Positions 50,493 to 59,530 of a stretch of DNA of 64,000 nucleotides are shown here, one piece after another (within the stretch, counting starts at the first letter, position 1; each line of letters starts with the position of its first letter). Under the pieces are notes generated by a model. It was given only the letters and a program-made list of their open reading frames with translations. It searched no databases and was not told the origin of the DNA. Location of the stretch: contig CAWVDN010000001.1 of the NCBI GenBank assembly GCA_963928055.1, forward strand, positions 806,001 through 870,000, given 5' to 3'. The stretch is from Scatomonas sp963928055. GTDB lineage: Bacteria > Bacillota > Clostridia > Lachnospirales > Lachnospiraceae. A program made the translations under genes and the position numbers.

Positions 50493-51468
50493 ACGCGCTG
50501 TATTTCATCAGCATCAGTTCCACGCTGAGTTCATCGTTCAGGCGGCCCGTCTTCACATCCGTTTCCGCCGCCGTAAAATCCTCCACTGCCTGTTCCAGTC
50601 CCTCCAGAGAAAACCTTCGGGCCAGAGGGATCAGATTCCGCACCACAAAAGGCGCCAGCCCCATCCTGGAAGCTATGGTCTTCTGGTCCGTCCCTTCCTC
50701 CAGCATGGTCTTCACCAGCAGCAGCTGATTAAACTGCCTTCCCATGAGATAAAGGATCCGCATGGGAGGTTCCTTCAGGGCCAGCAGATCGTAATACAGC
50801 TGCAGCGCTTCCCGCTGACGCTTTTCCGTCACCGCCCGGACCATGTCAAACACGCGGTTGGAGATCTGGGTGGTACAGACCGCCTGGATATCCTCCCGGC
50901 CGATCACTTCCCGTCCCTCGGTGTAATCCAGCAGTTTCCGCAGTTCCATGTGGATATTCCCCATATCCGTCCCTGTTTTTCCGAGAAACAGCTCCATGTC
51001 CTGGCGGGTGATCTTTTTCTTTTCCCTTTTCAGGATCCCCAGGACCCAGCGGGTCAGGGTGTCCTCCTTCTGCTCCGGGAACTCTGCCGCCAGCCCTCCT
51101 TTCTGGAGGGCTTTATACGTTTTGCTGCGCCTGTCCACTTCTTCCTCCGCGAAGATCATGACCAGGTAATCGGGAAGATCCGTCAGATACTCCGCCAGAC
51201 GCTCCGCCTTATTTTTAAAAAACCCGGTATTTTCCAGAAGGATCACCCGGTGCTCCGCGAAAAAGGGCAGCGTCTCCGCTAGATCGATAATCTCCCCTTC
51301 ATTCAGGCCTTTTCCTTCAAATCTGGAAAAATTCATGGTATCCCCTTCCGGGACCAGGGCCGACAGCAGCTTCTGTTTATACTGATTTTTCAGATACGCC
51401 TCCGCCCCGTAAAGAAGATAGGCTCTGTGATATTTTCCTGTTTTTATGTCCTCAAGAATTTTCTGCAT
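50491..51468 (-). CDS. holA: DNA polymerase III subunit delta
   Basis: A 325-residue clamp-loader subunit that opens the beta sliding clamp. The N-terminus has YLLYGAEAYLKNQYKQKL in place of a full Walker A, then ILLENTGFFKN and VMIFAEEEVDRRSKTYKAL. The C-terminal helices include LYLMGRQFNQLLLVKTML. holA next to rpsT and close to comEC is a conserved order in Firmicutes. It overlaps the preceding GT2 gene by 17 bases. Confidence 0.93.
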   Translation of the reverse strand: MQKILEDIKTGKYHRAYLLYGAEAYLKNQYKQKLLSALVPEGDTMNFSRFEGKGLNEGEIIDLAETLPFFAEHRVILLENTGFFKNKAERLAEYLTDLPDYLVMIFAEEEVDRRSKTYKALQKGGLAAEFPEQKEDTLTRWVLGILKREKKKITRQDMELFLGKTGTDMGNIHMELRKLLDYTEGREVIGREDIQAVCTTQISNRVFDMVRAVTEKRQREALQLYYDLLALKEPPMRILYLMGRQFNQLLLVKTMLEEGTDQKTIASRMGLAPFVVRNLIPLARRFSLEGLEQAVEDFTAAETDVKTGRLNDELSVELMLMKYSA

Positions 51469-52201
51469 AAAATCCTTCTTTCAGTTTCTGCTCCAGCAGC
51501 CGGTTCAGTCTGGGAAAATCCCGCAGGGCCCGCCTGCCGATCCGGAAGATTCTCTTCAGATTAATGGAATTGACCCCGCCCTGCCTGGGCCGGAAGGTAA
51601 TGGGAAGGTACCGGACCGGCAGCTTCCTTTTGGCGCAGATCACAGAAAGCAGGACATTGGAAAGGCCAAAATCCTCCGGGATCAGTTCCAGGTTCTGGGC
51701 CAGATATTCCGCCTGCATGAGCCGGTAAGGAGTGTTGGCGTCCCGGATCCATACCCGGAAGCAGAGATAAAGGACCGCCCGCAGCACCCGGGTCACCAGC
51801 ACTCTGGAAAATCCGTCCCGGCGCTTTACCCGATCGCCGATCACCATGGCATATTTTTTCCGGCACTGCCAGAATGCTTCAAATTCCTCCGGCAGCGTCT
51901 GTCCGTCGCTGTCTGTCTGAAAAACGTAGTCCGCGCCGGCCTCCACCGCAAAGCGGTATCCCCGCAGAACGGCTCCCCCATGCCCCCGGTTGGGCTCCTC
52001 CAGATGGATCAGCAGCGGGTGTTCCCGGGCGAAGTCCTCCAGGATCTTCCCCGTACGGTCCCGGCTTCCGTCGTTGATCACTACCAGCCGCGAAGGGCTC
52101 CGGGGATCCTGTTTTTCCACCAGCGGATACCACTGCCGCAGTACCTGCAGAATATTCGCCTCCTCATTGTAGGCAGGGATGATAATATATAAACTGTCCA
52201 T
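51452..52201 (-). CDS. Soluble GT2 glycosyltransferase
   Basis: A 249-residue GT2 of the dolichol-phosphate mannosyltransferase kind without membrane segments. Motifs are LYIIIPAYNEEANILQVL, VVINDGSRDRT, GHGGAVLRGYRFAVEAGADY and the metal motif QTDSDGQ. It probably transfers a sugar to a lipid or polymer, but substrate and pathway are unknown. It is inserted between comEC and holA, which is unusual, and overlaps holA by 17 bases. It starts 53 bases downstream of comEC. Confidence 0.82.
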   Translation of the reverse strand: MDSLYIIIPAYNEEANILQVLRQWYPLVEKQDPRSPSRLVVINDGSRDRTGKILEDFAREHPLLIHLEEPNRGHGGAVLRGYRFAVEAGADYVFQTDSDGQTLPEEFEAFWQCRKKYAMVIGDRVKRRDGFSRVLVTRVLRAVLYLCFRVWIRDANTPYRLMQAEYLAQNLELIPEDFGLSNVLLSVICAKRKLPVRYLPITFRPRQGGVNSINLKRIFRIGRRALRDFPRLNRLLEQKLKEGFYAENS

Positions 52202-52254
52202 ATTCCCTCTTGTCTCAGTTCTGATCTAGCGTTTCCGGAGTTTTTCCGGAACGT

Positions 52255-54516
52255 TTATAGGATATCATATTCGTCCAGAAAGGTAAATACTTCTATTTTT
52301 TCCCCGTCGGACACCGCCCGCACAGCTCCGCAGCCGGCGGTACAGAACACGGTTCCTCCCGCCTGCCGGATCCTTTCCAGGACTTCCTCATGGGGATGCC
52401 CGTAGATACTGTGTTCCGGAGCCGAGATCACGCACAGGGCCGGGCGCACCCGGTCCAGGAACGCTTCGCCTGTGGAATTTCGGGATCCATGATGGGCCAC
52501 TTTCAGATATGCATAGGATCCCAGCTTTTCCAACAGTTTTTCCTCTCCCTCTCCCTCCAGATCTCCGGTCAGCAGAAATCCGGCGGTTCCGTAATGAAGA
52601 CCCAGCACCAGGGAGGCGCCGTTTTCTTCACCCTCTTCCGGGAACAGTCCCGGTTCCGGATACAGCACTTCTATTCGGCATCCCCCGGCCCGTATCTCAT
52701 CTCCGGCCTGCAGATACCGGACCCGCGTTCCTCCTGCCGCCGCCAGCCCTGAAAGCTCCCGGTCCTCTTCCGTTTCCCGCATCCAGGATGGAAGAAAGAG
52801 AGTTCTCACCGTCAGCTGGGTTTCCCGGGCCGCCTGGGCTTCCAGCAGCTCCCGGATCCCGTTCATGTGATCCTGATCCGGATGGGTGAGAAAGATCCCT
52901 TCCAGCCGCCGGATCCCCTGCTGCTTCAGATAGGGAAGGATCCTGTATTTTCCCACCTGGGATTCGCTGCTGCTTCCGCCGTCCACCAGAAAACTCCAGT
53001 CTCCCGCCTGCAGAGCCAGGCAGTCCCCCTGCCCCACATCCAGGACGGTAAGGGAAAATCGGTCCCCGTGCCGGGGGAAGATCACGCAGATCAGGCCCAG
53101 CGCCGCCGCCAGCATCCATTTCCCTCCGACGGTCCTGCCCTCTGCTCCCCCTCGTTTCCTCCGGCCGCACCAGAAGACTGCCAGGGCAATCCCCCCATAG
53201 CACAGGGCTGTCTGCCAGGGCGCAGGCTGTCCGCAGATCAGCAGGCCTCCGGGAAGCTGCCGCAGCAGCTTCATGAGTCCCTCGAAGATCCCCAGCAGCA
53301 TGCCTGCCGGAAACAGCAGGACCGCCCCGGCCCCCGGCCAGAACAGGGCCAGTCCGGCCCCGGCAAGGCCCAGGATCATAAGGGCGCCCATAAAAGGAAG
53401 CATCAGCAGATTTACCAGCGTGCTCCAGAGGGGAAGCTCGTAAAAATAGTAAGCGGTCAGGGGAAGCGTCACGCACCAGATGACTCCGCAGGAGCAGGCA
53501 GACTCCAGAAGCTTTCGTCCCGTCCGCCGGATTTTTCCCGCTTTTTTCGCCGGCGCGGGCAGAAGCGACAGAACCGCCGGGCAGGCCAGGCTGATCCCCA
53601 GAACTGCTGTAAAAGAAAGCTGGAATCCGCTGGAAAAAAGCATGCCCGGATTTTCCAGCAGAAGCAGGATCCCGGCCAGGGCAAGGGAACAGAGGGTATC
53701 GTAGCTTCTGCCTGTGAGCCGCGCTCCCAGACTTACCGCGAACATGATGAACGCGCGCATGGTAGCGGTCTGCGCCCCGGTAAAGAGGCTGTACCAGAGC
53801 ATACAGGCGGCCCCGGCGGCAGCGGCCGGGATCTCCCAGGGCAGCAGGCGCCGGATCAGACGATACACCGCCATTCCCAGCAGCGTCACATGCAGGCCCG
53901 AGATCGAAAGAATGTGGGAGACCCCGCCGTACTGATAATCGATTTTCGTTTCCTCCTCCAGCAGGCTTTTGTCGCCCCAGAGCATGGCCGCCAGGATCCC
54001 GGCCTGGTCCTTCGGGAGGATGGAGGCTGTTTTTTCAGACAGCGTTTCCTGCAGCCGCGCCATGGCTTCCCCCATGGTCCCGTCTGGTTCCTTTAAAAGA
54101 CGGATCTCTTCCGCCCAGACAGAATAAAAGATCTTCTGACAGGCATAGTAGGACCGGGCGTCAAATTGTCCGGGATTACCTGCCTGTTCCGGCTGTTCCA
54201 GAGTTCCGGATACCAGCACGGTCCCGCCCACCGGATATTTTTTCTCTGTCCGCGCGGTGATATAAATGTTTCCTAAAGGGATTTCCTGTTCCTGAATAAA
54301 AAGAAGTGTCTGTTTCAGATAGTAACGGAAAGAATTCGCTTTCTTTTCCCGTTTGAAGATTTGTCCGCTGACGTATACGTCCTGTTTTTCTTGGACCGCG
54401 GTCCTCGCTGCCGGAGGCAGGTCCGGCTCCCCCAAAAACGGGGAGCCGGACAGTTTCAGCAGCAGGATCACTGCCATCAGGCCGATACACGCCAGGCATA
54501 AAGGCCTTTTTTTCAA
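52255..54516 (-). CDS. comEC: ComEC/Rec2 DNA uptake channel
   Basis: A 753-residue membrane protein. Near the N-terminus lie membrane segments and an OB-like domain (DVYVSGQIFKREKK). The Competence domain starts at about residue 190 (DYQYGGVSHILSISGLHVTL). The C-terminal metallo-beta-lactamase-like nuclease domain has LDVGQGDCLAL, FLVDGGSSSES, the metal motif THPDQDHMNG and KVAHHGSRNST. ComEC carries single-stranded DNA into the cell during transformation. The start is a TTG at 54516 after AGAGGA, two bases from the preceding stop. The protein looks intact. Confidence 0.95.
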   Translation of the reverse strand: MKKRPLCLACIGLMAVILLLKLSGSPFLGEPDLPPAARTAVQEKQDVYVSGQIFKREKKANSFRYYLKQTLLFIQEQEIPLGNIYITARTEKKYPVGGTVLVSGTLEQPEQAGNPGQFDARSYYACQKIFYSVWAEEIRLLKEPDGTMGEAMARLQETLSEKTASILPKDQAGILAAMLWGDKSLLEEETKIDYQYGGVSHILSISGLHVTLLGMAVYRLIRRLLPWEIPAAAAGAACMLWYSLFTGAQTATMRAFIMFAVSLGARLTGRSYDTLCSLALAGILLLLENPGMLFSSGFQLSFTAVLGISLACPAVLSLLPAPAKKAGKIRRTGRKLLESACSCGVIWCVTLPLTAYYFYELPLWSTLVNLLMLPFMGALMILGLAGAGLALFWPGAGAVLLFPAGMLLGIFEGLMKLLRQLPGGLLICGQPAPWQTALCYGGIALAVFWCGRRKRGGAEGRTVGGKWMLAAALGLICVIFPRHGDRFSLTVLDVGQGDCLALQAGDWSFLVDGGSSSESQVGKYRILPYLKQQGIRRLEGIFLTHPDQDHMNGIRELLEAQAARETQLTVRTLFLPSWMRETEEDRELSGLAAAGGTRVRYLQAGDEIRAGGCRIEVLYPEPGLFPEEGEENGASLVLGLHYGTAGFLLTGDLEGEGEEKLLEKLGSYAYLKVAHHGSRNSTGEAFLDRVRPALCVISAPEHSIYGHPHEEVLERIRQAGGTVFCTAGCGAVRAVSDGEKIEVFTFLDEYDIL

Positions 54517-54518
54517 TC

Positions 54519-55430
54519 TTATTCCTCTTTGATCAGATGTCCGTCCGCTTCATACAGCTGGCTCAGATCCATGGTGTCGCCGAAGAGCACATTATTTTTT
54601 CCGTTAATGGAAAACTGCACCCGGCTCACATGGCAGGAGGCTGACAGGGATTCCACGATGGAATAGAGCTGCAGTTCCGGATCCGCCAGCGCCGCGGAGG
54701 CTGTAAAGCTTTCATCAAAAGTCACGTAGCAGATGTTCTCGGAAGTGGTGACGCTTAAAATATTCAGTTCTGCCGGCAGGGTAGAAAAATGTCCCTCCTG
54801 GGAAGGCCCTTTTATGAGCTGTTCCACCACCACTCTCTCCAGAGGCAGATTGGTACTGTAGTATATGCTGCGGTTCTCCGGCACGAGATGCTCTCCCTCT
54901 TCATCGGCGAAATACAGGGTCAGCTTGGCATTCTCATAGGTATTGATCTCTTTGCCGGAATTCACCACAAAGCTTTCCTCGTTCAGAAGGCCTACCTCCC
55001 GGCCGGAGGAGTCCGTCAGGGGTTCTCCGCCTACCAGAAGTTCCAGCCTGGTGATCCCTTCAATCTGCAGAAAGGTCCGGACCAGGGCCGCCCGGACAAG
55101 GATCTCCCGGGAACGGTTCATCTGGCTGTATTCCCCGCTCATATGCAGCGTCAGGATCCCGTCTTTCAGCTGGTAGTCCTCTATGCTGACCCCCTCCGGG
55201 AGCACCGGGATCAGTTCTTCCTCCTCGGAAGTCCGCAGAGCATTGGAAAATTCCGTGATCAGTTCTTCCGCCGTCTGCCCTGTCGGCTCATAGGGCCGCT
55301 CTTCCACCTGATTCATATCCATGTTCAGATAAAACAGGGAATACCCGGCTCGTTCCCCGCTGCCGCCTGCGGCGCAGCCTGCCAGTCCCGCGGTAAGGAG
55401 CGCCAGCAGGCATATCAAAAATTTTTTCAT
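54519..55430 (-). CDS. GerMN-domain lipoprotein
   Basis: A 303-residue lipoprotein. The signal ends in the lipobox LAGC (TAGLAGCAAGGSG). Two GerMN-type modules of about 120 residues follow, marked by LITEFSNALRTSEEEELIPVLP and VEQLIKGPSQEGHFSTLP. GerM of Bacillus is a sporulation lipoprotein of the engulfment complex; related lipoproteins often sit next to sensor kinases and may affect them. Here it directly follows the histidine kinase gene by 12 bases. GGAGGG precedes the ATG. Confidence 0.88.
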   Translation of the reverse strand: MKKFLICLLALLTAGLAGCAAGGSGERAGYSLFYLNMDMNQVEERPYEPTGQTAEELITEFSNALRTSEEEELIPVLPEGVSIEDYQLKDGILTLHMSGEYSQMNRSREILVRAALVRTFLQIEGITRLELLVGGEPLTDSSGREVGLLNEESFVVNSGKEINTYENAKLTLYFADEEGEHLVPENRSIYYSTNLPLERVVVEQLIKGPSQEGHFSTLPAELNILSVTTSENICYVTFDESFTASAALADPELQLYSIVESLSASCHVSRVQFSINGKNNVLFGDTMDLSQLYEADGHLIKEE

Positions 55431-55442
55431 CCGCCAGCCCTC

Positions 55443-56897
55443 CTATGCGATATAGACCAGGGGGATCCTCACCGAGAAGGTGGTTCCCTCGTTTTCTTTG
55501 CTGTACACCCGGATCGCGCCCCGGTGCATGACGATGGCGCTGCGGGTAATGGCCAGCCCCAGGCCCGTGCCTCCGATCTCCCGGGAATGGCTCTTGTCCA
55601 CCCGGTAGAATCTCTCGAAAATATGGTTGACCGCTTCTTCCGGTATCCCAATGCCGGAATCCGCCACCGTTACGTAGAAGTACTTGTGATCCGCGTTCAG
55701 GGAAACTCTGACCCAGCCTCCCTCCGGTTTGTTGTACTTGATGGCATTCTCCACCAGATTGGAAAAAGCCAGGGTCAGCTTGGTGGCGTCCGCCTCCGCG
55801 TTGACCGGCCGGAAACTGTCGAGCACCAGTTCTACCCCGCGTCCGTTGGCGATGGGGCGCAGCCGCTTCAGCACCAGTTCCAGCAGCTCATTGATGTTCA
55901 CGGTCTCGATATTCAGATCCGCGGCCTTCTTGTCCATCTTGACCAGGGACAGCAGGTCCGTAATGATCGAGTTCTCTCGGTCGATCTCTTCCGAGATGTC
56001 CTGCATAAATTCCTTGTACTGCTCCAGAGGCGCGTTCTCCTGCATATTCAGGGAATCCGCCAGTACCTTCATGGAGGCCAGGGGCGTCTTCAGTTCATGG
56101 GAGACGTTGGACACGAATTCCTGACGGGAATCATCCAGGGTCTTCACCCGTGCCAGCATTTTATTAAAGGCGTCCGTGATCAGTTCCGTCTCCAGATAAT
56201 CCGGCACGGAAATGCTCTCGTCCAGGTATCCGTCCGTCAGTTCTTCAATAGACCGGGTGATCTTCTGGAAGGGTTTGACCAGGATCCCTGAAAGGATAAA
56301 GCTCAGGACCAGGATCAGCACCACCATCACGCCCAGGATCATGATGCCCTTCTGTTCCAGCATATCCTTGCTGGCGTTGATCTCCACGGTGGAGACGCTG
56401 ATGAGCATGACGCCGATGATCTCCTTATCCGCGGATTCCGGATCGGAAACAGGAATGGTCATCTCAATATACTGATTCTTCCTGTCATACTGGCTGGTAT
56501 CCCGGCCGTTAAAGCAGTCGATCACTTCCCGGGAGATCAGATATTTTCCCCGGTCCAGCTCATAGGTGTCCTTGATCACCCGGTAGTCCCTGTCGATGAT
56601 CAGGATGCGTCCTTCGTAAATATTGGTGAGCATGCTGATCTCGCCGTTGATCACGGCGTTGCTGGGATCTTCCATATAGTTCAGCTGGACCAGCTGATTA
56701 CTGATGATGTTGCTCTGGTTTTTCACGATGATGCTCCGCTGGGACAGCGCCCTGTTTTCATAGCTCCGGACCACCACGTTTTCCACCAGGATGCTGGGGA
56801 TGATCCCCATGAGCATAACGATCACCATGATGCGGAAGCGGACGCTCCGCAGAAATTTCCACCCTTTTCTTTCCTTATGCCTGGAAATAGTAACCAA
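55443..56897 (-). CDS. Sensor histidine kinase, WalK/PhoR-like
   Basis: A membrane kinase of about 484 residues. Membrane segment 1 (IMVIVMLMGIIPSILVENVV) is followed by an extracytoplasmic sensor of about 140 residues, segment 2 (IMILGVMVVLILVLSFILSG) and a HAMP linker. The phospho-His lies in VSNVSHELKTPLASMK, and the ATP-binding motifs are NLVENAIKYN, VADSGIGIPEE and GGTGLGLAITRS. No cytosolic PAS domain is obvious, which differs from classical WalK. The start is uncertain: a TTG at 56897 fits the 23-base overlap with the response-regulator gene, but its ribosome site is crowded. The partner is the adjacent regulator. Signal unknown. Confidence 0.88.
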   Translation of the reverse strand: MVTISRHKERKGWKFLRSVRFRIMVIVMLMGIIPSILVENVVVRSYENRALSQRSIIVKNQSNIISNQLVQLNYMEDPSNAVINGEISMLTNIYEGRILIIDRDYRVIKDTYELDRGKYLISREVIDCFNGRDTSQYDRKNQYIEMTIPVSDPESADKEIIGVMLISVSTVEINASKDMLEQKGIMILGVMVVLILVLSFILSGILVKPFQKITRSIEELTDGYLDESISVPDYLETELITDAFNKMLARVKTLDDSRQEFVSNVSHELKTPLASMKVLADSLNMQENAPLEQYKEFMQDISEEIDRENSIITDLLSLVKMDKKAADLNIETVNINELLELVLKRLRPIANGRGVELVLDSFRPVNAEADATKLTLAFSNLVENAIKYNKPEGGWVRVSLNADHKYFYVTVADSGIGIPEEAVNHIFERFYRVDKSHSREIGGTGLGLAITRSAIVMHRGAIRVYSKENEGTTFSVRIPLVYIA

Positions 56898-57564
56898 CTC
56901 CCCACTTTGTATGAACGTATTTCGGCTCGCTGGGATTTTCCTCGATCTTCTCCCTGAGCCTCCGGATATGCACATCGACGGTACGGACATCCCCGGGATA
57001 TTCGTATCCCCAGACAATGTTCAGCAGGTTCTCCCGGCTGTAGACTTTATTGGGATTAAATACCAACAGCTCCAGCACATCGAATTCCTTGGCGGTCAGA
57101 TTGATCTCCCGGGAACCGATAAATACCCGGCGGCTCTCGCAGTCCATCTTCAGATCTCCCACCTGGATCACCTTGGCTTTTTCTTCCTGCTGGACCGGCT
57201 TGGCTGTCCGGCGCATGATGGCTTTCAGTCTGGCCTTGACTTCCAGGATATTAAAGGGCTTTGTGATATAGTCATCCGCTCCGTACTCCAGGCCCATGAT
57301 CTTGTCCATATCCTCGCCCTTGGCTGTCAGCATCACAATGGGCACATTGGAAAACTCCCGGATCTGCTGGCATACCTCCAGACCGTTCAGCTTGGGAAGC
57401 ATCAGATCCAGAAGAATGATATCATACTCCTTTTCCCTGGCCATATTCAGGGCTTCCTCGCCGTCGTAGGCGCATTCCACTTCCATGCCGTCCTGCTCCA
57501 GTGAAAACCGGATCCCTTTTACAATCAGTTTTTCGTCGTCTACAACCAGTACTTTTTTAGCCAT
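56875..57564 (-). CDS. OmpR-family response regulator, WalR/PhoP-like
   Basis: A 229-residue two-domain regulator. The receiver has VLVVDDEK, the phospho-acceptor Asp in IILLDLMLPKLNG, VMLTAKG and the conserved Lys in DDYITKPFNILE. The winged-helix DNA-binding domain includes LTAKEFDVLELLVFNP and RTVDVHIRRLREKIE. It resembles WalR, the wall-homeostasis regulator, but PhoP-type regulators are similar and the assignment is open. It starts nine bases after comEA and overlaps the kinase gene. Confidence 0.92.
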   Translation of the reverse strand: MAKKVLVVDDEKLIVKGIRFSLEQDGMEVECAYDGEEALNMAREKEYDIILLDLMLPKLNGLEVCQQIREFSNVPIVMLTAKGEDMDKIMGLEYGADDYITKPFNILEVKARLKAIMRRTAKPVQQEEKAKVIQVGDLKMDCESRRVFIGSREINLTAKEFDVLELLVFNPNKVYSRENLLNIVWGYEYPGDVRTVDVHIRRLREKIEENPSEPKYVHTKWGVGYYFQA

Positions 57565-57573
57565 CTTCCACTC

Positions 57574-58164
57574 CTATATTTCTATTTGCTCTTTTATTTT
57601 TTCGAAGACTTTCTCCTTGATGCCCTCCACCTGCTGGATCTCCTCGATAGTCTGAAAGTCCCCGTGTTCCTCCCTGTAAGCTATGATCGCCCCGGCCTTG
57701 GCTTCGCCGATCCCCGGAAGCGTCATGAGTTCCTCCAGGGAGGCGGTGTTCAGGTTCACCTTTCCGGGATCCTCCCCGGAACCGCCGACCGGCGGCAGGG
57801 CTTCCGCCTCTTCCCGTGTATAGACGGTGATCTGCTGCCCGTCTTCCAGGACTTCCGCCTGATTCAGGCTGCGCGGGTCCGCCTGGCCGGTCATGCCGCC
57901 CGCGGCCTCCAGCGCCGCAAACACCCGGCTTCCCGCGGGAAGTTCGTACACACCCGGCGTCCGGACCGCGCCGCAGACATAGATAAAGATGGTCCCGGGC
58001 CCTTCCGGATCCGTGATCTCCTCCCGGCTTCCGGAATCGGAAACCGCTTCCCGGGAGCTTTCGGAAACAGCCGCGATCTCATAGACTGCCTCCCCGCCCC
58101 CGCAGGCCCCCAACAGGCCCGCCCACAGCGCCGCCAGTATCACACAGATAAATTTACTTTTCAC
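57574..58164 (-). CDS. comEA: ComEA-like helix-hairpin-helix DNA-binding lipoprotein
   Basis: A 196-residue exported protein. The signal ends LWAGLLGACGGG, a lipobox, so it may be lipid-anchored and not a transmembrane protein as in Bacillus. A SLBB-like domain (IFIYVCGAVRTPGVYELPAG) precedes the double helix-hairpin-helix with NLNTASLEELMTLPGIGEAKA and IQQVEGIKEKVFEKI. ComEA binds incoming double-stranded DNA and passes it to ComEC. The start is a GTG at 58164, seven bases after AGGAGAG. It is the first gene of an operon that reaches holA. Confidence 0.92.
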   Translation of the reverse strand: MKSKFICVILAALWAGLLGACGGGEAVYEIAAVSESSREAVSDSGSREEITDPEGPGTIFIYVCGAVRTPGVYELPAGSRVFAALEAAGGMTGQADPRSLNQAEVLEDGQQITVYTREEAEALPPVGGSGEDPGKVNLNTASLEELMTLPGIGEAKAGAIIAYREEHGDFQTIEEIQQVEGIKEKVFEKIKEQIEI

Positions 58165-58225
58165 AATGCATCTCTCCTATAGCGTATCAGCTATAAGGTC
58201 CCTGATCCATGCATAGCATATTCCT

Positions 58226-58254
58226 ATTATAGCGGAGTTTAAATGCCTTTACAA
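58226..58254 (-). promoter_or_regulatory. Promoter of the comEA operon
   Basis: TTGTAA (58254-58249), a 17-base spacer and a perfect TATAAT (58231-58226) lie on the minus strand, 61 bases before the GTG start. Confidence 0.8.
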
Positions 58255-58272
58255 GAGCCTTTTCACACAGCA

Positions 58273-58326
58273 AAAGGGACGATTTCCCGGGAATGTTTTT
58301 CTCATCCCCCGGAATCGTCCCTTTTC
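58273..58326 (-). terminator. Intrinsic terminator of the amino-acid transporter/aminotransferase operon
   Basis: AAAAGGGACGATT (58273-58285) and AATCGTCCCTTTT (58314-58326) form a 13-pair stem with an inner GC-rich extension. The T-run follows on the minus strand, 47 bases after the alcohol dehydrogenase stop. The A-run on the other side makes it usable in both directions. Confidence 0.88.
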
Positions 58327-58372
58327 TTTTCTGCGGAAGCCCGGATCTGCCCTCCCCTTCCGGGTCAGGCTT

Positions 58373-59512
58373 TCATCCAAACGCTTCCTGATAGATCTTT
58401 AAGATCTCCTCCGGCCCAAAGAGCTTCGGGTGGTTCCGCAGGTTCGGCCCCGATACCTTCCCGGCGTTTTCCGTCATCCAGGGCAGGTCTTCTTCCCGTA
58501 CTCCTTCTCCGGACAGGGTCGTTTTTAAATCTATGGAATCCAGCAGCTGCGAAATCCGGCTGACGCAGTCGGCTTCATCCTTGCCGCCCAGTGCCCGGGA
58601 TATTTCCGCGTACTTTCCGGGAGCCGCCTCTATGGAATGACGGCAGACCACCGGCGTCAGCGCCGCCAGCCCCCGGCCGTGGGTGATATTGCGGAGGCCG
58701 CTGGCCGGATGCTCCAGTCCGTGGGGGGCCGCGGTCCCCGCAAGTCCGATCACCATTCCTCCGATGGCGCTTCCCAGAGACAGCTCCTCCCAGCCTCGGG
58801 GATCCGGTTCTCCTTTATATACCCGGGGAAGACTTCGGGCGATCAGGCGGATCCCCTCCAGAGCCAGAACACCGGTCAGCCGCGACCCGTTCTGACTGAG
58901 ATACGCTTCCATGCAATGGCAAAGAGCGTCAAATCCCACGGCTGACAGTACCTGCCGGGGCATGGTCGTCATCAGTTCCGGATCCACGATGGCGGTTTTC
59001 GCGAAGATCAGGTCGCTTTTCAAAGCTTTTTTATTCCGTGTTTCGTCCTCTGTCAGTACAGCAAACCCGTTTCCTTCGCTTCCCGTCCCGCAGGTGGTGG
59101 GGACCAGGATCAGGGGCAGGGCCCTTGTTCCCTGCCGTCTGCCGTAAATATACTCAAAAACATCTCCCGGATTGCAGGCGGAAAAGGCAATGGCCTTGGC
59201 GCAGTCCATGATGCTGCCTCCCCCCAGACCCAGGATCACCTGGCTTTTCTTTGCTCTGGCCATCTCCGCCCCTTTCCGGACCGTGGAAGCCAGAGGGTTG
59301 GGTTCCGCCTCGTCGAAAATATCCGCCTGCACCCCTTCCCTTTCCAGCAGCTTTACGGCCCGGTCCAGCAGGCCGGATTTCTTTGTGCTGGATCTTCCGG
59401 TGACGATGAGGGCTTTCTTTCCGTATTTTACCGTTTCTTCTCCCAGAGTTTCCGCTTTCCCTGGGCCGAAGCTCAGGCGCACCGGAACATAAAACTGAAA
59501 CAGCTCTTTCAA
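58373..59512 (-). CDS. Iron-containing alcohol dehydrogenase
   Basis: A 379-residue group III dehydrogenase. It has the NAD(P)-binding loop LGGGSIMDCAKA, PTTCGTGSE and the iron ligands in GFDALCHCMEAY, APHGLEHPASG and ITHGRGLA. It reduces an aldehyde to an alcohol or the reverse with NAD(P)H; butanol, lactaldehyde and 4-hydroxybutyrate enzymes all look like this. It is the last gene of the operon with a class III aminotransferase, so the substrate may be the aldehyde released by that enzyme. The start is a TTG at 59512 five bases after GGAGGAG. Confidence 0.9.
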   Translation of the reverse strand: MKELFQFYVPVRLSFGPGKAETLGEETVKYGKKALIVTGRSSTKKSGLLDRAVKLLEREGVQADIFDEAEPNPLASTVRKGAEMARAKKSQVILGLGGGSIMDCAKAIAFSACNPGDVFEYIYGRRQGTRALPLILVPTTCGTGSEGNGFAVLTEDETRNKKALKSDLIFAKTAIVDPELMTTMPRQVLSAVGFDALCHCMEAYLSQNGSRLTGVLALEGIRLIARSLPRVYKGEPDPRGWEELSLGSAIGGMVIGLAGTAAPHGLEHPASGLRNITHGRGLAALTPVVCRHSIEAAPGKYAEISRALGGKDEADCVSRISQLLDSIDLKTTLSGEGVREEDLPWMTENAGKVSGPNLRNHPKLFGPEEILKIYQEAFG

Positions 59513-59530
59513 TGTTCTCCTCCTCCGGTC

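Noticed and set aside
56898..57017. N-terminal extension of the histidine kinase inside the response-regulator gene
   Set aside because: The residues are an out-of-frame reading of a conserved gene and lack a ribosome site.
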